The position numbers and the translations under genes were made by a program. A model generated the notes under the pieces. It had not been told where the DNA came from. It made no database searches and worked only from the letters and a program-made list of their open reading frames with translations. A stretch of 64,000 bases of DNA, taken from NCBI RefSeq assembly GCF_016808095.1, contig NC_068977.1:4648479-4712478 (forward strand), in the 5' to 3' direction. This DNA is from Vigna angularis. Its lineage: Eukaryota > Streptophyta > Magnoliopsida > Fabales > Fabaceae. Shown here piece after piece: positions 12,074 to 23,500 of this stretch. Within the stretch, counting starts at the first letter, position 1; every line of letters begins with the position of its first letter.

Positions 12074-13011
12074 ACTAGTAATAATGTATTCAAGTTGTAG
12101 TACTCATTCAAATTGTGAACCTTTGTTCTCCCTGCAGTTATGATGGTAGAGTAGATTATGATCTGGCCAGAGACATGGAAACGAGCAGCTTATATTTTGC
12201 TCTACACATGACATTTGAGTTATGGAGTTAGGTTGGGCCAAAGGGTTAACATGATTGCACAAAAGCAGTCACTCACAGAACTGCTGATGTAATCACCAAG
12301 TGTTTGTTAACTTCACCATCATGATTGAGCTCTAAATGCATCTTGGATGGAACTAGCTCTCCATTTCCTTCTTTCAAATGTTTTTAGGGGCCTATGAACT
12401 CATAGTTTGCATTGGGTTCATCTAAATCAAAGATGTTGCAGACATTTTCTTCAAAATTTTAAAATTGAGGTGTCATCTCTGATTTTGGCATTATTGGACA
12501 CTTAATATAGTCCCCCCAATTGAACACTTTTGCGTCAGCACCTACATCTTGAGGCAGGTAACTCAGGTTTTGTTATGCTGCCTGCATAAGTTTCTCACTT
12601 GTTCTCTTTTCTTATAGCATGTATATAAATTTGTAATAGAAGTAATTTATGGGTTGAAGTCCCAACTTTTCGTCTAAATTTTTTAAATTAGTCAAGTCCA
12701 TTTTGTTTTACTTAACCTAAATGCAGAGTTATTTTCTAGGTCAAGAGAGAGGGTTAATTTTCACATCTGGAAGAGAAAAAGAAGAAATGAAATTGGTTGG
12801 CATTAGTTTGAGTTACATTGGTAAATTTGTGGTTCTCACTTTGATCACTGTTTGATCGTATTAAAACTTTGATAGTAGGTTTGTGACATACATTTTTTAT
12901 GTTTTGATTGTTGGGATTGTCAATTGTAGTTATGTGATTTAACACATAAGTGTTGGTTTATGAATCACTGATAAAAAAATAATAGGCATTAAACCTTTAC
13001 AAAATAAAACA
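12074..13011. other. 3' flank of the DHQS-II-like gene
   Basis: Likely 3' UTR followed by intergenic DNA. No further gene is visible. The segment ends in the GTTCC target duplication of the next element. Confidence 0.5.
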
Positions 13012-13016
13012 GTTCC

Positions 13017-13336
13017 TGTTAGGTATTCAAGATGAAATCCCTAACGAGCTCTCTAACTCTCACTCACTTTCACCAACACAGAACAAAATAGAATGAGAAA
13101 GAATAGAATTGCATTCACACCAACAAATCAAGAATACAATGTACCCAGGAGCTTAACCTCCTTCACCAGGTTCTAAGACCGGTCAACTACATACAAGTCA
13201 CTAACTCCCCTTTCAGAAACAAATACAGGGTCTTTATATAGACCCTGTTCCCGCCCTCTTAGCTGTTATTCTGTTAGATAACAGTTAGGTATTATTCCTC
13301 ACCCTTTTCCTCTCATAAACTCTCCAAGGCCTAACA
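13017..13336 (-). repeat. Gypsy left LTR (3' LTR of the minus-strand element)
   Basis: 320 bp, TG...CA ends. It contains ACAGGGTC-TTTATATA-GACCCTGT, a TATA box inside a perfect 8-bp inverted repeat. The element's ORF ends within this LTR (stop at 13285-13287). Confidence 0.93.
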
Positions 13337-14928
13337 TTACTCCCCCCTTGAAAATCAACCTTGTCCCCAAGGTTGAATTCTGGGAACTGTTCTTGCATCA
13401 TCACACGATCTTCCCAAGTGGAAGCGATGGGTCTTTTTCTCTGTGTCAATACAGTCCCGATACCCACCCCCGAGGCGTCACACTCCACTTGAAACTGCTG
13501 TGTGAAATCTGGCAGCGCAAGAACTGGGGCCGTCGTCACCGCCTCCATCTGTCGCTCGATCTCCGATTTCATGACATGTGGGTAACGATAAGGATGCACA
13601 TTTACAGGATCGGCCCCTTCTTTTAAAACAATTTGATGTTTCGCCATTTTATTAGGTGGCAGTCCTGGAAATTCCTGGAATACCCCCACGTACTGTTCCA
13701 AAAGTTTCTTCATATCCTCCTTTTGTTCTCTCGTCAACTCACTTTCTTCCTCAGTCTCCCAACTTGCCTCTTTGCCCTCCATACTCCAAACCTCGCTGAG
13801 TTTCATCAGTTGTTCGGGTTCTATCACCCTCCTCTCCAACCTCGGGTCTCCGGTTATGGTGCGTTTCTTCTCCCCTTGCCAGAACGACATGGTGGATTTT
13901 CCCCAGTCTACCGTGATCTCACCCAACTTAGCCAACCACTCCACTCCGAGAATCATGTCTATGCCCCCCCGTTCGAACAAATAAAATTTCTCCGTGATCT
14001 CGACGTCCCCCATGCAAACCACCACTCTCGGACAACACCCCCGCGTCTTCTTCCGTTGACCATCCCCCAAAATGACGTGATATGGGGATGTGTCTTCCTG
14101 CTCGAGTTTCAGCTCCCTCACCAATTCTTGACTAACGAAGTTGTGGCTCGCGCCACTGTCCACTAGTATCAGCACCTTTCTCTCTCCCACTCTCCCCTGC
14201 AGCTTCAAGGTTTTTGGTTGAGTCAGCCCTCCGACTGAGAAAGCCGACAACTCCATGCATGGCGGTTCTGTCTCCGCCCCTGTCTCTCCTTCATCTCCTT
14301 CTTCGTCCTCGGCCAACAGCACCACCCTCAAGCTCTTCTCAGGACATTGGTGCCCGGGACTAAAAGGCCCCCCACAACGAAAACATCTACCCTCCTCCCG
14401 GCGCTTCAAGTACTCAGGATACGGCAAATTTCTTGAGCTCTGGTTCCGACTGTCCTCGCTGCCGTAACCTCCGCTCCTCACGGGTTCACTCCCTGGCGCC
14501 GTGTCGCGCTTCACCGATCCCACACTCTCTATCGGTGTCGCTCGAACCATGCTACCCCTTGGTTGCTCCGTCCTCGTCACCACCGCTCCTCCTCCAGACG
14601 GTCGTCCCCACGCGGGGGTAGTCTTCGCTGCTGTCCATCCCATCAACCCTAGACCGCGAAGAGCTTCCTCTACGTCACGCGCAATCTTCATCGCCGTCAT
14701 CAAATCGCGGGAATCATGTGGTCTCATCTGACACCGCAGCTCCTCGCGTAACCCCGCAATGAAATAACCTAACAATTGGTTATCGGAAAACTCCTTTGTC
14801 TGCCCCGCCAATGCTTCGAATTCTTTCATGTACTCCTCCACGGTAGTGGTCTGCCTAATCGCCGCCATTCTTTCGTAAATTCCCCCACGGTGGCGACTCT
14901 CGAATCGGATTAGCAATGCTTCCTTCAA
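13285..14928 (-). CDS. Gypsy gag-protease ORF fused in frame to RNase H and C-terminal remnants
   Basis: A 547-codon open frame. In order: gag ([13 protein letters not shown]), CCHC zinc knuckle ([14 protein letters not shown]), aspartic protease ([13 protein letters not shown]), the spacer before reverse transcriptase ending in [15 protein letters not shown], then a jump near 13545 to the start of RNase H ([20 protein letters not shown]), and a second jump near 13425 to the extreme C-terminus ([14 protein letters not shown]). The catalytic reverse transcriptase and the whole integrase are absent, yet the frame stays open over both junctions. The frame crosses the polypurine tract and stops inside the 3' LTR. 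The start at 14928 is only the first Met after a nonsense codon near 14975, so the true gag N-terminus lies further right. Confidence 0.85.
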   Translation of the reverse strand: MKEALLIRFESRHRGGIYERMAAIRQTTTVEEYMKEFEALAGQTKEFSDNQLLGYFIAGLREELRCQMRPHDSRDLMTAMKIARDVEEALRGLGLMGWTAAKTTPAWGRPSGGGAVVTRTEQPRGSMVRATPIESVGSVKRDTAPGSEPVRSGGYGSEDSRNQSSRNLPYPEYLKRREEGRCFRCGGPFSPGHQCPEKSLRVVLLAEDEEGDEGETGAETEPPCMELSAFSVGGLTQPKTLKLQGRVGERKVLILVDSGASHNFVSQELVRELKLEQEDTSPYHVILGDGQRKKTRGCCPRVVVCMGDVEITEKFYLFERGGIDMILGVEWLAKLGEITVDWGKSTMSFWQGEKKRTITGDPRLERRVIEPEQLMKLSEVWSMEGKEASWETEEESELTREQKEDMKKLLEQYVGVFQEFPGLPPNKMAKHQIVLKEGADPVNVHPYRYPHVMKSEIERQMEAVTTAPVLALPDFTQQFQVECDASGVGIGTVLTQRKRPIASTWEDRVMMQEQFPEFNLGDKVDFQGGSNVRPWRVYERKRVRNNT

Positions 14929-15405
14929 CCCCTCCCAGGTTCGATCAGTTGCCTTGTCTTTCCAGAACTTGAACTAGTAAGCAGCGCTTCCCTCCATGCT
15001 GATATGAGCCAATTCGACTTTCTCCGCTTCCGCTACCTTCTGAATCTCAAAGAACTTCTCCGCTCTGTTAATCCAATACAGAGGATCAGGTCCTTCGAAT
15101 ATGGGTAACTCCACCCGTCGTCTCCAATTAAAGTCGTTGTCTGATGTTCTCCCTCTTTTCCCCCTCCTTCGTTCCCGCGCCAGTTCCCTCCATTATGGTT
15201 CACTGAATCCTGAATTTCATCCGAGCCTGATTCCCCTTGGATGTTACGTTTTCCCATCAACCGTAACAATTCTTGAATGTCTTTGCGCATCGCGATCGAT
15301 TCTTAGCGATTCGCTGCCGTCTCTGCCTTCAAACCGTCGACCGCCAACTCCAGGTGCTCCATCTTCCCCTCAACCTTGACCATTCTTCCCTCCATCACTC
15401 GCGCT
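14929..15405 (-). pseudogene. Broken N-terminal part of gypsy gag
   Basis: Homologous gag continues upstream of the long ORF (LPIFEGPDPLYWINRAEKFF is readable near 15045-15105) but is interrupted by an in-frame stop near 14975 (TAG where relatives carry Trp), a frameshift near 15100-15160, and another stop near 15303. The gag ATG probably lies near 15390-15400. The defects would prevent a normal full-length Gag. Confidence 0.75.
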
Positions 15406-15439
15406 TTCCTCCGATCTGATCCGGCAGGTCGGACCACTT

Positions 15440-15759
15440 TGTTAGGTATTCAAGATGAAATCCCTAACGAGCTCTCTAACTCTCACTCACTTTCACCAAC
15501 ACAGAACAGAATAGAATGAGAAAGAATAGAATTGCATTCACACCAACAAATCAAGAATACAATGGACCCAGGAGCTTAACCTCCTTCACCAGGTTCTAAG
15601 ACCGGTCAACTACATACAAGTCACTAACTCCCCTTTCAGAAACAAATACAGGGTCCTTATATAGACCCTGTTCCCGCCCTCTTAGCTGTTATTCTGTTAG
15701 ATAACAGTTAGGTATTATTCCTCACCCTTTTCCTCTCATAAACTCTCCAAGGCCTAACA
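15440..15759 (-). repeat. Gypsy right LTR (5' LTR of the minus-strand element)
   Basis: 320 bp, colinear with the left LTR and different at three positions by eye. One lies in the loop of the TATA hairpin (CTTATATA here, TTTATATA on the left). Confidence 0.93.
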
Positions 15760-15764
15760 GTTCC

Positions 15765-16153
15765 TAATTCCTTTTAGAACAAAAAACAAAAGTGTATCTA
15801 AAGGATTGACCATTGAGAACAATTAAAGAACTGGAACAAAATGATTTGGATGATCTTTTCTCCATAGAACATCTTAGTTTCTTTCTTAGTTTTCTCTCCA
15901 GATAGAGAGAAAGAAATAAGCATTAATGAGCGTGCTCATAAATGGGAATCATGATTCCTTTATTTAACCTCTATTAGTTGCTTTTCTAAAGTTTCAATCA
16001 TTTTAATTTTACCTTCTCAACAAATTAAAATTATTACTGGTCTCTACATAATAAACATTTCATGACATATATGCCCTTAGCCACATTTAATTAATTAAAT
16101 CACTTTATAATTGGTTAATAAAATACAATGGTCCTAACAGATTTAATGATTTG

Positions 16154-16187
<34 letters not shown>

Positions 16188-16560
16188 CCTTAAAAATGTG
16201 TTAGACTTAATGAGCTCAAAATTGTCATTATATACTTTAAGTGTATCTAAAGGTCTCGTCCATTGATTATATCCGCATGTAGAACCAAAATAGTTTTCAT
16301 TGCACCAATCACAATCAAGCCTACAATGATCAGTAATGTTGACATAACCAAATGACATGGATTCATCATGAAATATGTAGCATGAAAATTACGTGAAGGT
16401 GGTTGTACACGTCTATTTTCAACTAGTTCTTACTTTATCTTAATAAGATCAATAAAATAACCTTAATATATAAAGTGCAATTTCTAAATAATAAACCAGA
16501 ATGTATGCATACATGAAAACTAAACATAAAATATAAACACACAAAATTGACCAACTCCTA
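15765..16560. other. AT-rich spacer with probable copia LTR remains
   Basis: Non-coding. A (TA)n run lies at 16154-16185. On the minus strand this segment lies just beyond the copia pol remnant at 16573-16965, so 16200-16560 may be the decayed 3' end and LTR of that element. No terminal repeats were found. Confidence 0.4.
16154..16185. repeat. (TA)n microsatellite
   Basis: About 16 TA dinucleotides. Confidence 0.9.
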
Positions 16561-16572
16561 CTGAATCAAAGA

Positions 16573-16965
16573 TTCCTCAAACTATGAGACACCCATATGA
16601 ACAATATGCTCATGAAAGACCTTAGGTGTAAGAGTCTTATTAAGATGATATACCACCAAGGACTTTATCCCTAAGTGTTTTATAGAAATCCATCCACTCT
16701 GTACTCTTTCTTTAACAACTGGTTTAATGTCATAGTTTAACTTAAGCAGTCTTTTAATTCCTTTCATAATATGCAACCATGTGACAAAAGCCAGCCATAT
16801 ATACCTTGATTTGATGCCTGATAGGATGCTACAAGGGTTTGCTTGGTATCAGGCCAATAAACAACACCACCAGCTAGTATGAAAATGTAACCTAAAGTGA
16901 ATCTTATACTATCTTGGCATCCTGCAGAATTGTGTCAAAATACTTAATGATCTTTAACTGGTTTG
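16573..16965 (-). pseudogene. Ty1/copia RNase H and pol C-terminus remnant
   Basis: Minus-strand reading gives NSAGCQDSIRF, GYIFILAGGVVYW and TKQTLVASYQASNQG (copia RNase H), followed in another frame by VVKERVQSGWISIKHLG and KVFHEHIVHMGVS, the usual C-terminal sequence of legume copia polyproteins. Frameshifts and a missing middle show it is dead. No LTRs could be assigned. Confidence 0.8.
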
Positions 16966-17648
16966 ACCCTATATACATGAGCTTATAAACTTTTTTTCTC
17001 TTAAAAAAAAAACCTCCTAACTTTATTGGTTGCTTTTCAAAAATGTATTCATGAATTGCTTAAATTTAAGCCTAAAATCCTAACTATGTATGCTTAAATA
17101 TCAGTCTAAAATCCAAACTATGTATGCTAAAATCATAAGATCTATTCATGAATTCATGAATCCACACACTCATAGGGTTTTCTTTGGGTCAGGATGGGCT
17201 AGTGAACCTTTAAGTTGTTTTTGGACCAAGAAGAAATGACCCTGAATTAGGCCTAGGAGTGTGACACATAGAATTAGGGTTTTCTACCCTAATTGACTCC
17301 AAACTTGGAGACCAAGCTTCTCCTTAGGAATCACTTGGCTAGGAAAAAATGACTTGCTTAGGTGGGATGTAACACTTCTTGAGTGCACTATTTTTAGCTT
17401 CGAATTCAAATTTTAAACCACTTTTCCCTCCCATTTTTAGAGACACCTTGCTCTTCTTTTCTCCTATAAATAATAAATAATGGAGTTTAGACCATGTAAA
17501 ATTCATTGATGCAGTAAAGTTACTCTATTGAGATTACACTAGACTTTACTTTTGTGAATTAAGATAAACTAGAGTTTCCCTTAGTGACTTTTTCTAGCCT
17601 ATTTCTTTGCCCTAACCTCACTTGAGAGCTTCTCCAATCAACCATCAC
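16966..17648. other. Non-coding segment, possibly LTR-derived
   Basis: Text such as CCTATAAATAATAAATAATGG (17463) with a downstream C/T-rich stretch resembles a promoter plus leader of an LTR. No matching second copy or boundary is visible in the window. Confidence 0.25.
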
Positions 17649-17954
17649 TTAGGCCTTGTTCACTTGAATGGATTTGGGGAGAGTGATTGAGGAGATTTGA
17701 GAGGATTTGAAAATAAAATTTTTTGTTGTTTATTTGAGTGGATTTGGAGGTAAGTGAGAGTGAATTTGGAAGTAAAGTTTGTGAGAATTAGTATAAGATT
17801 TGATTGACGTGACAGATTAAAAAAATTTACTTCCAAATCCAGTCTCATTTACTTCCAAATTCACTCAAATAAACAATAAAAAAATTTATCTTCAAATCCT
17901 CTCAAATCCCCTCAATTACTCTCTCTCAAATCCATTCAAGTGAACAAAATGTTA
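17649..17954. mobile_element. PIF/Harbinger-type MITE with long inverted repeats and TTA target duplication
   Basis: A 300-bp element (17652-17951) with terminal inverted repeats of about 100 bp: TTGTTCACTTGAATGGATTT on the left is mirrored by AAATCCATTCAAGTGAACAA on the right. TTA flanks it at 17649-17651 and 17952-17954. A 3-bp TTA duplication is the hallmark of the PIF/Harbinger superfamily. It has no coding capacity. Confidence 0.8.
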
Positions 17955-20450
17955 ATCTTCTCCTCCCATTCTTACTTGCTTCCGTACCTTGAACCATCTA
18001 TGGCTTTCTCCTATTGCATGTGCATTCTAGCTTGAATATGGACTCTTCATTTGAGTTATGTAATGTCTCCATCTCCTTTTAGTCAACAATGAATATGTTC
18101 CAACCTTATTCAAGAAAGTTTGTTATACTATTATTTGATATATCTTTATAAGTGGTGCTCGGCTATGGAAAAAAACATTTCCTCGTTGGTTTCATGGTTC
18201 TGAGCGAGAGTTAAGTGGCACCCAATGCAAGTTCTCTTTTGGAATTCCCATATTTGACCTTTCTTTTACACTCTCATGGATTCCTCTCATGTTTGGTTTG
18301 ATCATCATGCTTCCCATTCAATTGTTAGACAAAAAAGTAATGAAATTAAAAGTATATTTGAATATCAATATCCAATTACTTAAAAAATAAAAATAAAAAG
18401 GGAGACTAAGTTAAAAACTAAAGAAAAATTATTTTTGTTAAAGTAAAACAGCTAACAATAATGGTGAAACTTGACATATCACCTACACCACTTTTTAGTT
18501 TAAACAACAACTGAAAAGTGTTACCTAAAGTAAAAAATCCATGGCCTTAAGTCTAGGAAATGATTTGGCCACAGTTTTCCAACCGTGGAGTTTTAAGTAG
18601 AGGCCATTGCTTAAAGACAACAATCTTTTGATATAACGTTAATATAATTAACAAATTTTTTTATATAATGTTAATATAAAAATATAATGTCATATAAACT
18701 ATTAAAATACTATTTATTCAATATTACGAAATAATTAACAAATTAAATCAATTTGATAAGTTTCTAATTATAGAAAACATAAATAAAACTCAAAACATAT
18801 AGAAATTAAATTAAATTTCAATTACCATAGTGTATAGGTGAAATGATAATTGTAAAAGTGAAAACATTAAAAGCTAGTATTATATCACCTAATACACTAT
18901 GAATGTTAAAAGAAATTAAAACTTATATTTAACAAAATGATCGAATTTATTTCAACATGTTGTGATAAAAACTTATATTTGGAGGTTGGAGTCACTTATC
19001 ATCACCATTATCTTCATCATTTATCCCTTTTTCTAGTGTTCAAAATGTATAGGAGTAATTAACTCCTTTATTGGGATTGAATGTAATATATATTTTGTTT
19101 TTGTGATTTTTGCTATTCAATATTTTTTTTTTCACAATTCTTATGTTTTATTCTTGCTATTAATTGCATGATTATTGATAGCCTATTTATTAATATCTAA
19201 TTATTAGAAAATAATTTAGAACCTTGATTAAGATAGAATAACTAATAGATTTTGTCTCTAGACATAGAGTTTTATCAATGAGTCAATTTAAACATTTGAA
19301 TTTAATGTGAACTTTTAGTAAAAACATTTAAGAAATTAGTGTTTTTAATTAGTAGTAAAGTTTAGACTTATCTCTAAGAAATTAGGACTTGTTAACTTTT
19401 AGTGTAATTGTTAGAATAGAAATTGGAATTATATTGTTTAGTGTTTTTACATTGAATTGGAACATGAAATCTAACTTCCTAAAGTCTTTACCGCATATTT
19501 AATTTCATTAATTTAATTGCTTTTTAAAATTTATAATTTTTTTATTAAAAATCAATATTTTTTATTTTTTCGAAGTTCTTAATCTTAAATATCATAGTTT
19601 TTTTTAAATAAATACGAGTCTTGAAAAATAATATTTACACTTTTTATTTTATTATTTGTGCGATTTAATTAATTATATTGAACTAAGTTAGACTAAATAT
19701 CAAAATAAAAATTAAACAACATGAATTCAAACCGGACAGAATTAGAAATGCATATTCTTGTCAACCTTCGTTTATTACATACCATCCAAGCTTAATAGAA
19801 TTTGAATAAGGCTACAATGATATCATCCAAGCTGATTTTTGTCAATCTTTATTATTATCCATTATTATCACACAAAAGTAGCCAAAACTTTGTTGGTGAC
19901 TATATAAATTCATCTTACAGTATAATCATCCTGGCCTCATAGCCTTATACACTTTCGGTTTTTATGAAAGGGGATGATGATAAATGACTGAGTTTTACGA
20001 TTTCGTGAGTTTAGGTGTTCTCAAAATTTCAAGTTTTGAAGCGTATAATTTTAAGTTTTGCTGCGTTGAAGATTTAAAAATGTATTTCAGTAAATTATTT
20101 TTAAGTAAGCATAAACGTGGTAAGAATAATTTCCAAGTAAATTACTTGTGTAAAAAAATTAGAACTTTTTTTAGCTTATAACTTTTTATCATATAAAATA
20201 AACTTTTTATCATAAAAGGTTAGTTAAAAAACAAAAATAGATGAGTAATGAATCATCACTCCTTATTTTTGTTTTCTTAAAGTGTTTGAAAGACAAACTT
20301 TTAAAAAGCATAAATGTGCTAAGGAGACAAATACTTTGAAGTGTTCTTGTGATCAGTTTTTGAAAACAAACTTTAATAACAAATATGTTAAAGATGGTAG
20401 CATTTATGCATAAATAAAGGGCGAGATCATGTATATATAACAATTTAGTA
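17955..20450. other. AT-rich intergenic region
   Basis: No gene recognised. A small hairpin with arms CATAGTGTATAGGTGA and TCACCTAATACACTATG lies at about 18825-18905. The rest is poly(A/T)-rich filler. Confidence 0.5.
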
Positions 20451-20560
20451 ATACTTTTTTTACTGTGTTCTTTGAATTGCTATCTAAATTTAGTTTTGTT
20501 TGCTACAACATGGAACTAAAATAATCAATTCCTAATAGTTATGTACACAAGAAACTAACA

Positions 20561-23500
20561 CTAGGTTGAATAAATTTCCAAACTAGGATTTGAGGAAGAT
20601 CTAACTCTTGGATTTGATGGAGATGGAGGTAGAGGTAAAGGATAGTCTTGACATTCTGGCATGGCTTGGAAGCACCTTGGAAAATTTGATGATGGACATA
20701 TTCCAACACCATACTTGTTAGGACTAACATGGTTGGATGGACCTTTATGCCTTCTTCCATGGGAGGTTGAGGATCCAAGCATGTCATCATGCAAAGATTT
20801 TAACTCATGAAGTACTTCACTCATAAGGGGTCTTGTTTTTGGGTCAAGGCGAAGACAATGAATAGCTAATTTCATTGTCTTATGAGCAAATTTTGTTGGA
20901 TATTGGCCTTCAAGTCTAGGATCCATCAAATAATGGAAGTTTGCTTTGTTCCCAAGACGAGGCCCTAACCATTCTATCAAGTTTTGCTCTTCTATAGGCA
21001 TTGTTTTATCTATAACTCTTCTTCCTGTCAATAGTTCAAGTAGAACCAGTCCAAAGCTATAAACATTGCTCTTTGGAGTAAGGAGTCCTGTGTCAGCAAC
21101 ACTATTAATGTTAACAGCAAATCGAGTAGAAACTTGCACTATATACAACATTGAATCTTAAATCATGCACACATTATTACCATGTTTATGTCAATAGTGA
21201 AACAATGAGATAAGAAGATGAGAAATTCTATTGTATCCTAATAAATTTGGAGGTTTTGGTATAGTTAATCTTTGAACAAATAGTTGAATGAGTTTTCATT
21301 AAAGAAGTAAAGTCATCTATATATTTTTCCATTTAGCAAGAAAGCTGAGAAATTATACAATTATTGAACCAAAACCTAGTTTTAAGCACCAAAAACTCTA
21401 GATTTACGTTGGAGTAATGACAAATATGCAATCTTATTACATTGATTTGATAAGTTTACTATGAAGAAAAATTAAGCAGGATCCTAGATAGGTCATTTCC
21501 CCAAAGCTTGTGATTATGTGCTACACATGAAATATGTAGTTGAATAAATTAAAGGGACTTAGTGATAATATCTGTGTAAGAAATATCAAATTAGCAACAA
21601 TGATTTGTTTTCAATAATGATTATCCTTTCAAATAATGTCTTCTTTTAAGAAATATTTAATCTAAAATTTTTGTTTACCTTTCTTATTTTTTAAATATGC
21701 AATATTTAACAAATTTAACACCCTTCTTTGGAAGTCCTTAACAACCTTTGAAATTGAGATGTTTAAGTATACTAACCTGTCATTATATATTCTGGGGCTT
21801 CATAGCCTTTTGATCCTACCATTTTAGTTGTACGCATTTCATGTCCCATTGAAGCATCTTTTGCAAGACCAAAGTCACAAAGTTTTGTGTTGTAATCCTT
21901 ATCCAATAAAATGATATTAAGATGTAGGTAATTGGGTATCTGTGTGTTGAAAATTAGAATAGTAAGTCATGGAACAGTCATGTTACCTTATCCAATAGGA
22001 TACTAGATGTCTTAAAATCTCCAAATATTAATGGTCTTGAAGCTTCCTCATGCAAAAATGACATGCCATTAGCAGCTCCAATTGCAATTTTCATCCTCGT
22101 AGGCCATGTAAGGTGTACAGCGCCTACTAGTAGATGACAATAATAACTTGTGAATATATAATATATCTCTTAACATATACAATAATCAATAACTTAAATG
22201 TTATGGAAAATAAGTTCAAATTTTATAAAAAGAAATTATATTAAAAGTGCAGTTATATAATGAAATTATTATTGTTTTGTTAATTGAACGAGGATATTAA
22301 AATAAGGTAATACTATAAAGATAAAATAATTCTTGGATCTACATTATCTTTCATTTTGTAAATTGTTTATTAGAGTGATATTAATTTGGTGGGTTACTTT
22401 TATAGCAGGGGAGATCTCTTTCTCCTATGTCCTTTTTTCTTGTTAAAGTACTTAGTAGAAACTCAATAAAAGTGGTTCACAATGGTAGGATTGATGGTAT
22501 GATGTTATTTAAAGTTATTCCTATTCTTACAAATGTTTTGTACATGGAGGATGTTATGGTTTTTTCTAAAGGCAGCAAAATTTTTTTGGAAAGTATTAGG
22601 GAATTGTGTTAGAAGTCATGTATTAACTAAAGATAAGATTAATTTATAGTATACTAGTGAGTATAAAACTTACTTTACAAGCTAATTTTGTAAAGTTGAG
22701 TTAGATTTAACACACTATAAAGCCATGGGTTAGACTTTATTCCAACAAAGTTTGTTGTTTGTGGGGTTTATTGTTCAATTCATTATTGGACTGTTATTGG
22801 ATCATCCATTAATGTCTAATTTCACGTTTAAGATGCATATGTCTTGGTATGAGGAGAATGTTTTGAAAGTTTCACATCAACTAAAAATATGGTCAACTTA
22901 AAATATGTAAGTGAGTTCAAAACTCACTTTACAAGTCGGCTTTTGTAAGATTGAATTATGTTTAAAGTTCACTTCTTAACAAATTGGTATATGAGTGTAT
23001 GAGTCAATGGAACAATAGATAGAAATGTTATTGGCTTATAAGACTTATACCTTTTTGATAAACCACATATCTTCTTTCAATTATATTAAATGTTATTTTC
23101 CCTTTTTCTTATTTAAGAGTTTAGATTTCTAGAGGTATTCCTAAGAGAAATATTTGAAGTCACTTCTATATCAACTTGAATACTCTTTCATCTCTTACCC
23201 ACTGTTGTATCACCTCGTTCAAGTATTCTTTGAACAAATTATTACTGACTCAACTAAGTAAGATAAGTAGGTTGCTTCTATATTACTTTTGCCAACTAGC
23301 TAAGATAAGTAGATTGCATGAGGAGTGAGAGATCACTAAGTTGCTCGCTAGAGAGGGTAATTGTTTATTGACATATACCAGATTTATTCTTCTCTTAGAG
23401 CTTGTTAAGTGAACGTTCCTTTATGAAGCTTTAGTTGGCTAAAAAATTTCAATAGTGTTTTAATACTATGAAACGTCGTTTTTCTCTCTGTTCTTCGTTT

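Larger units (their letters stand above)
13012..15764 (-). mobile_element. Non-autonomous Ty3/gypsy LTR retrotransposon with target duplication GTTCC
   Basis: Two 320-bp LTRs (13017-13336 and 15440-15759) begin TGTTAGG and end CCTAACA. GTTCC at 13012-13016 and 15760-15764 is the target-site duplication. The coding strand is minus: the polypurine tract AAGGGGGGAGTAA abuts the left (3') LTR at 13337-13349. By eye the LTRs differ at 3 positions (99.1% identity), so the insertion is recent. The interior (about 2.1 kb) keeps gag and protease but lacks reverse transcriptase, most of RNase H and integrase. It therefore resembles TR-GAG-type non-autonomous elements and would need proteins from a relative to move. 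Confidence 0.93.

Noticed and set aside
13348..14731. Plus-strand ORFs opposite the gypsy ORF
   Set aside because: Antisense shadows of the minus-strand gag-protease frame, with no family signature.
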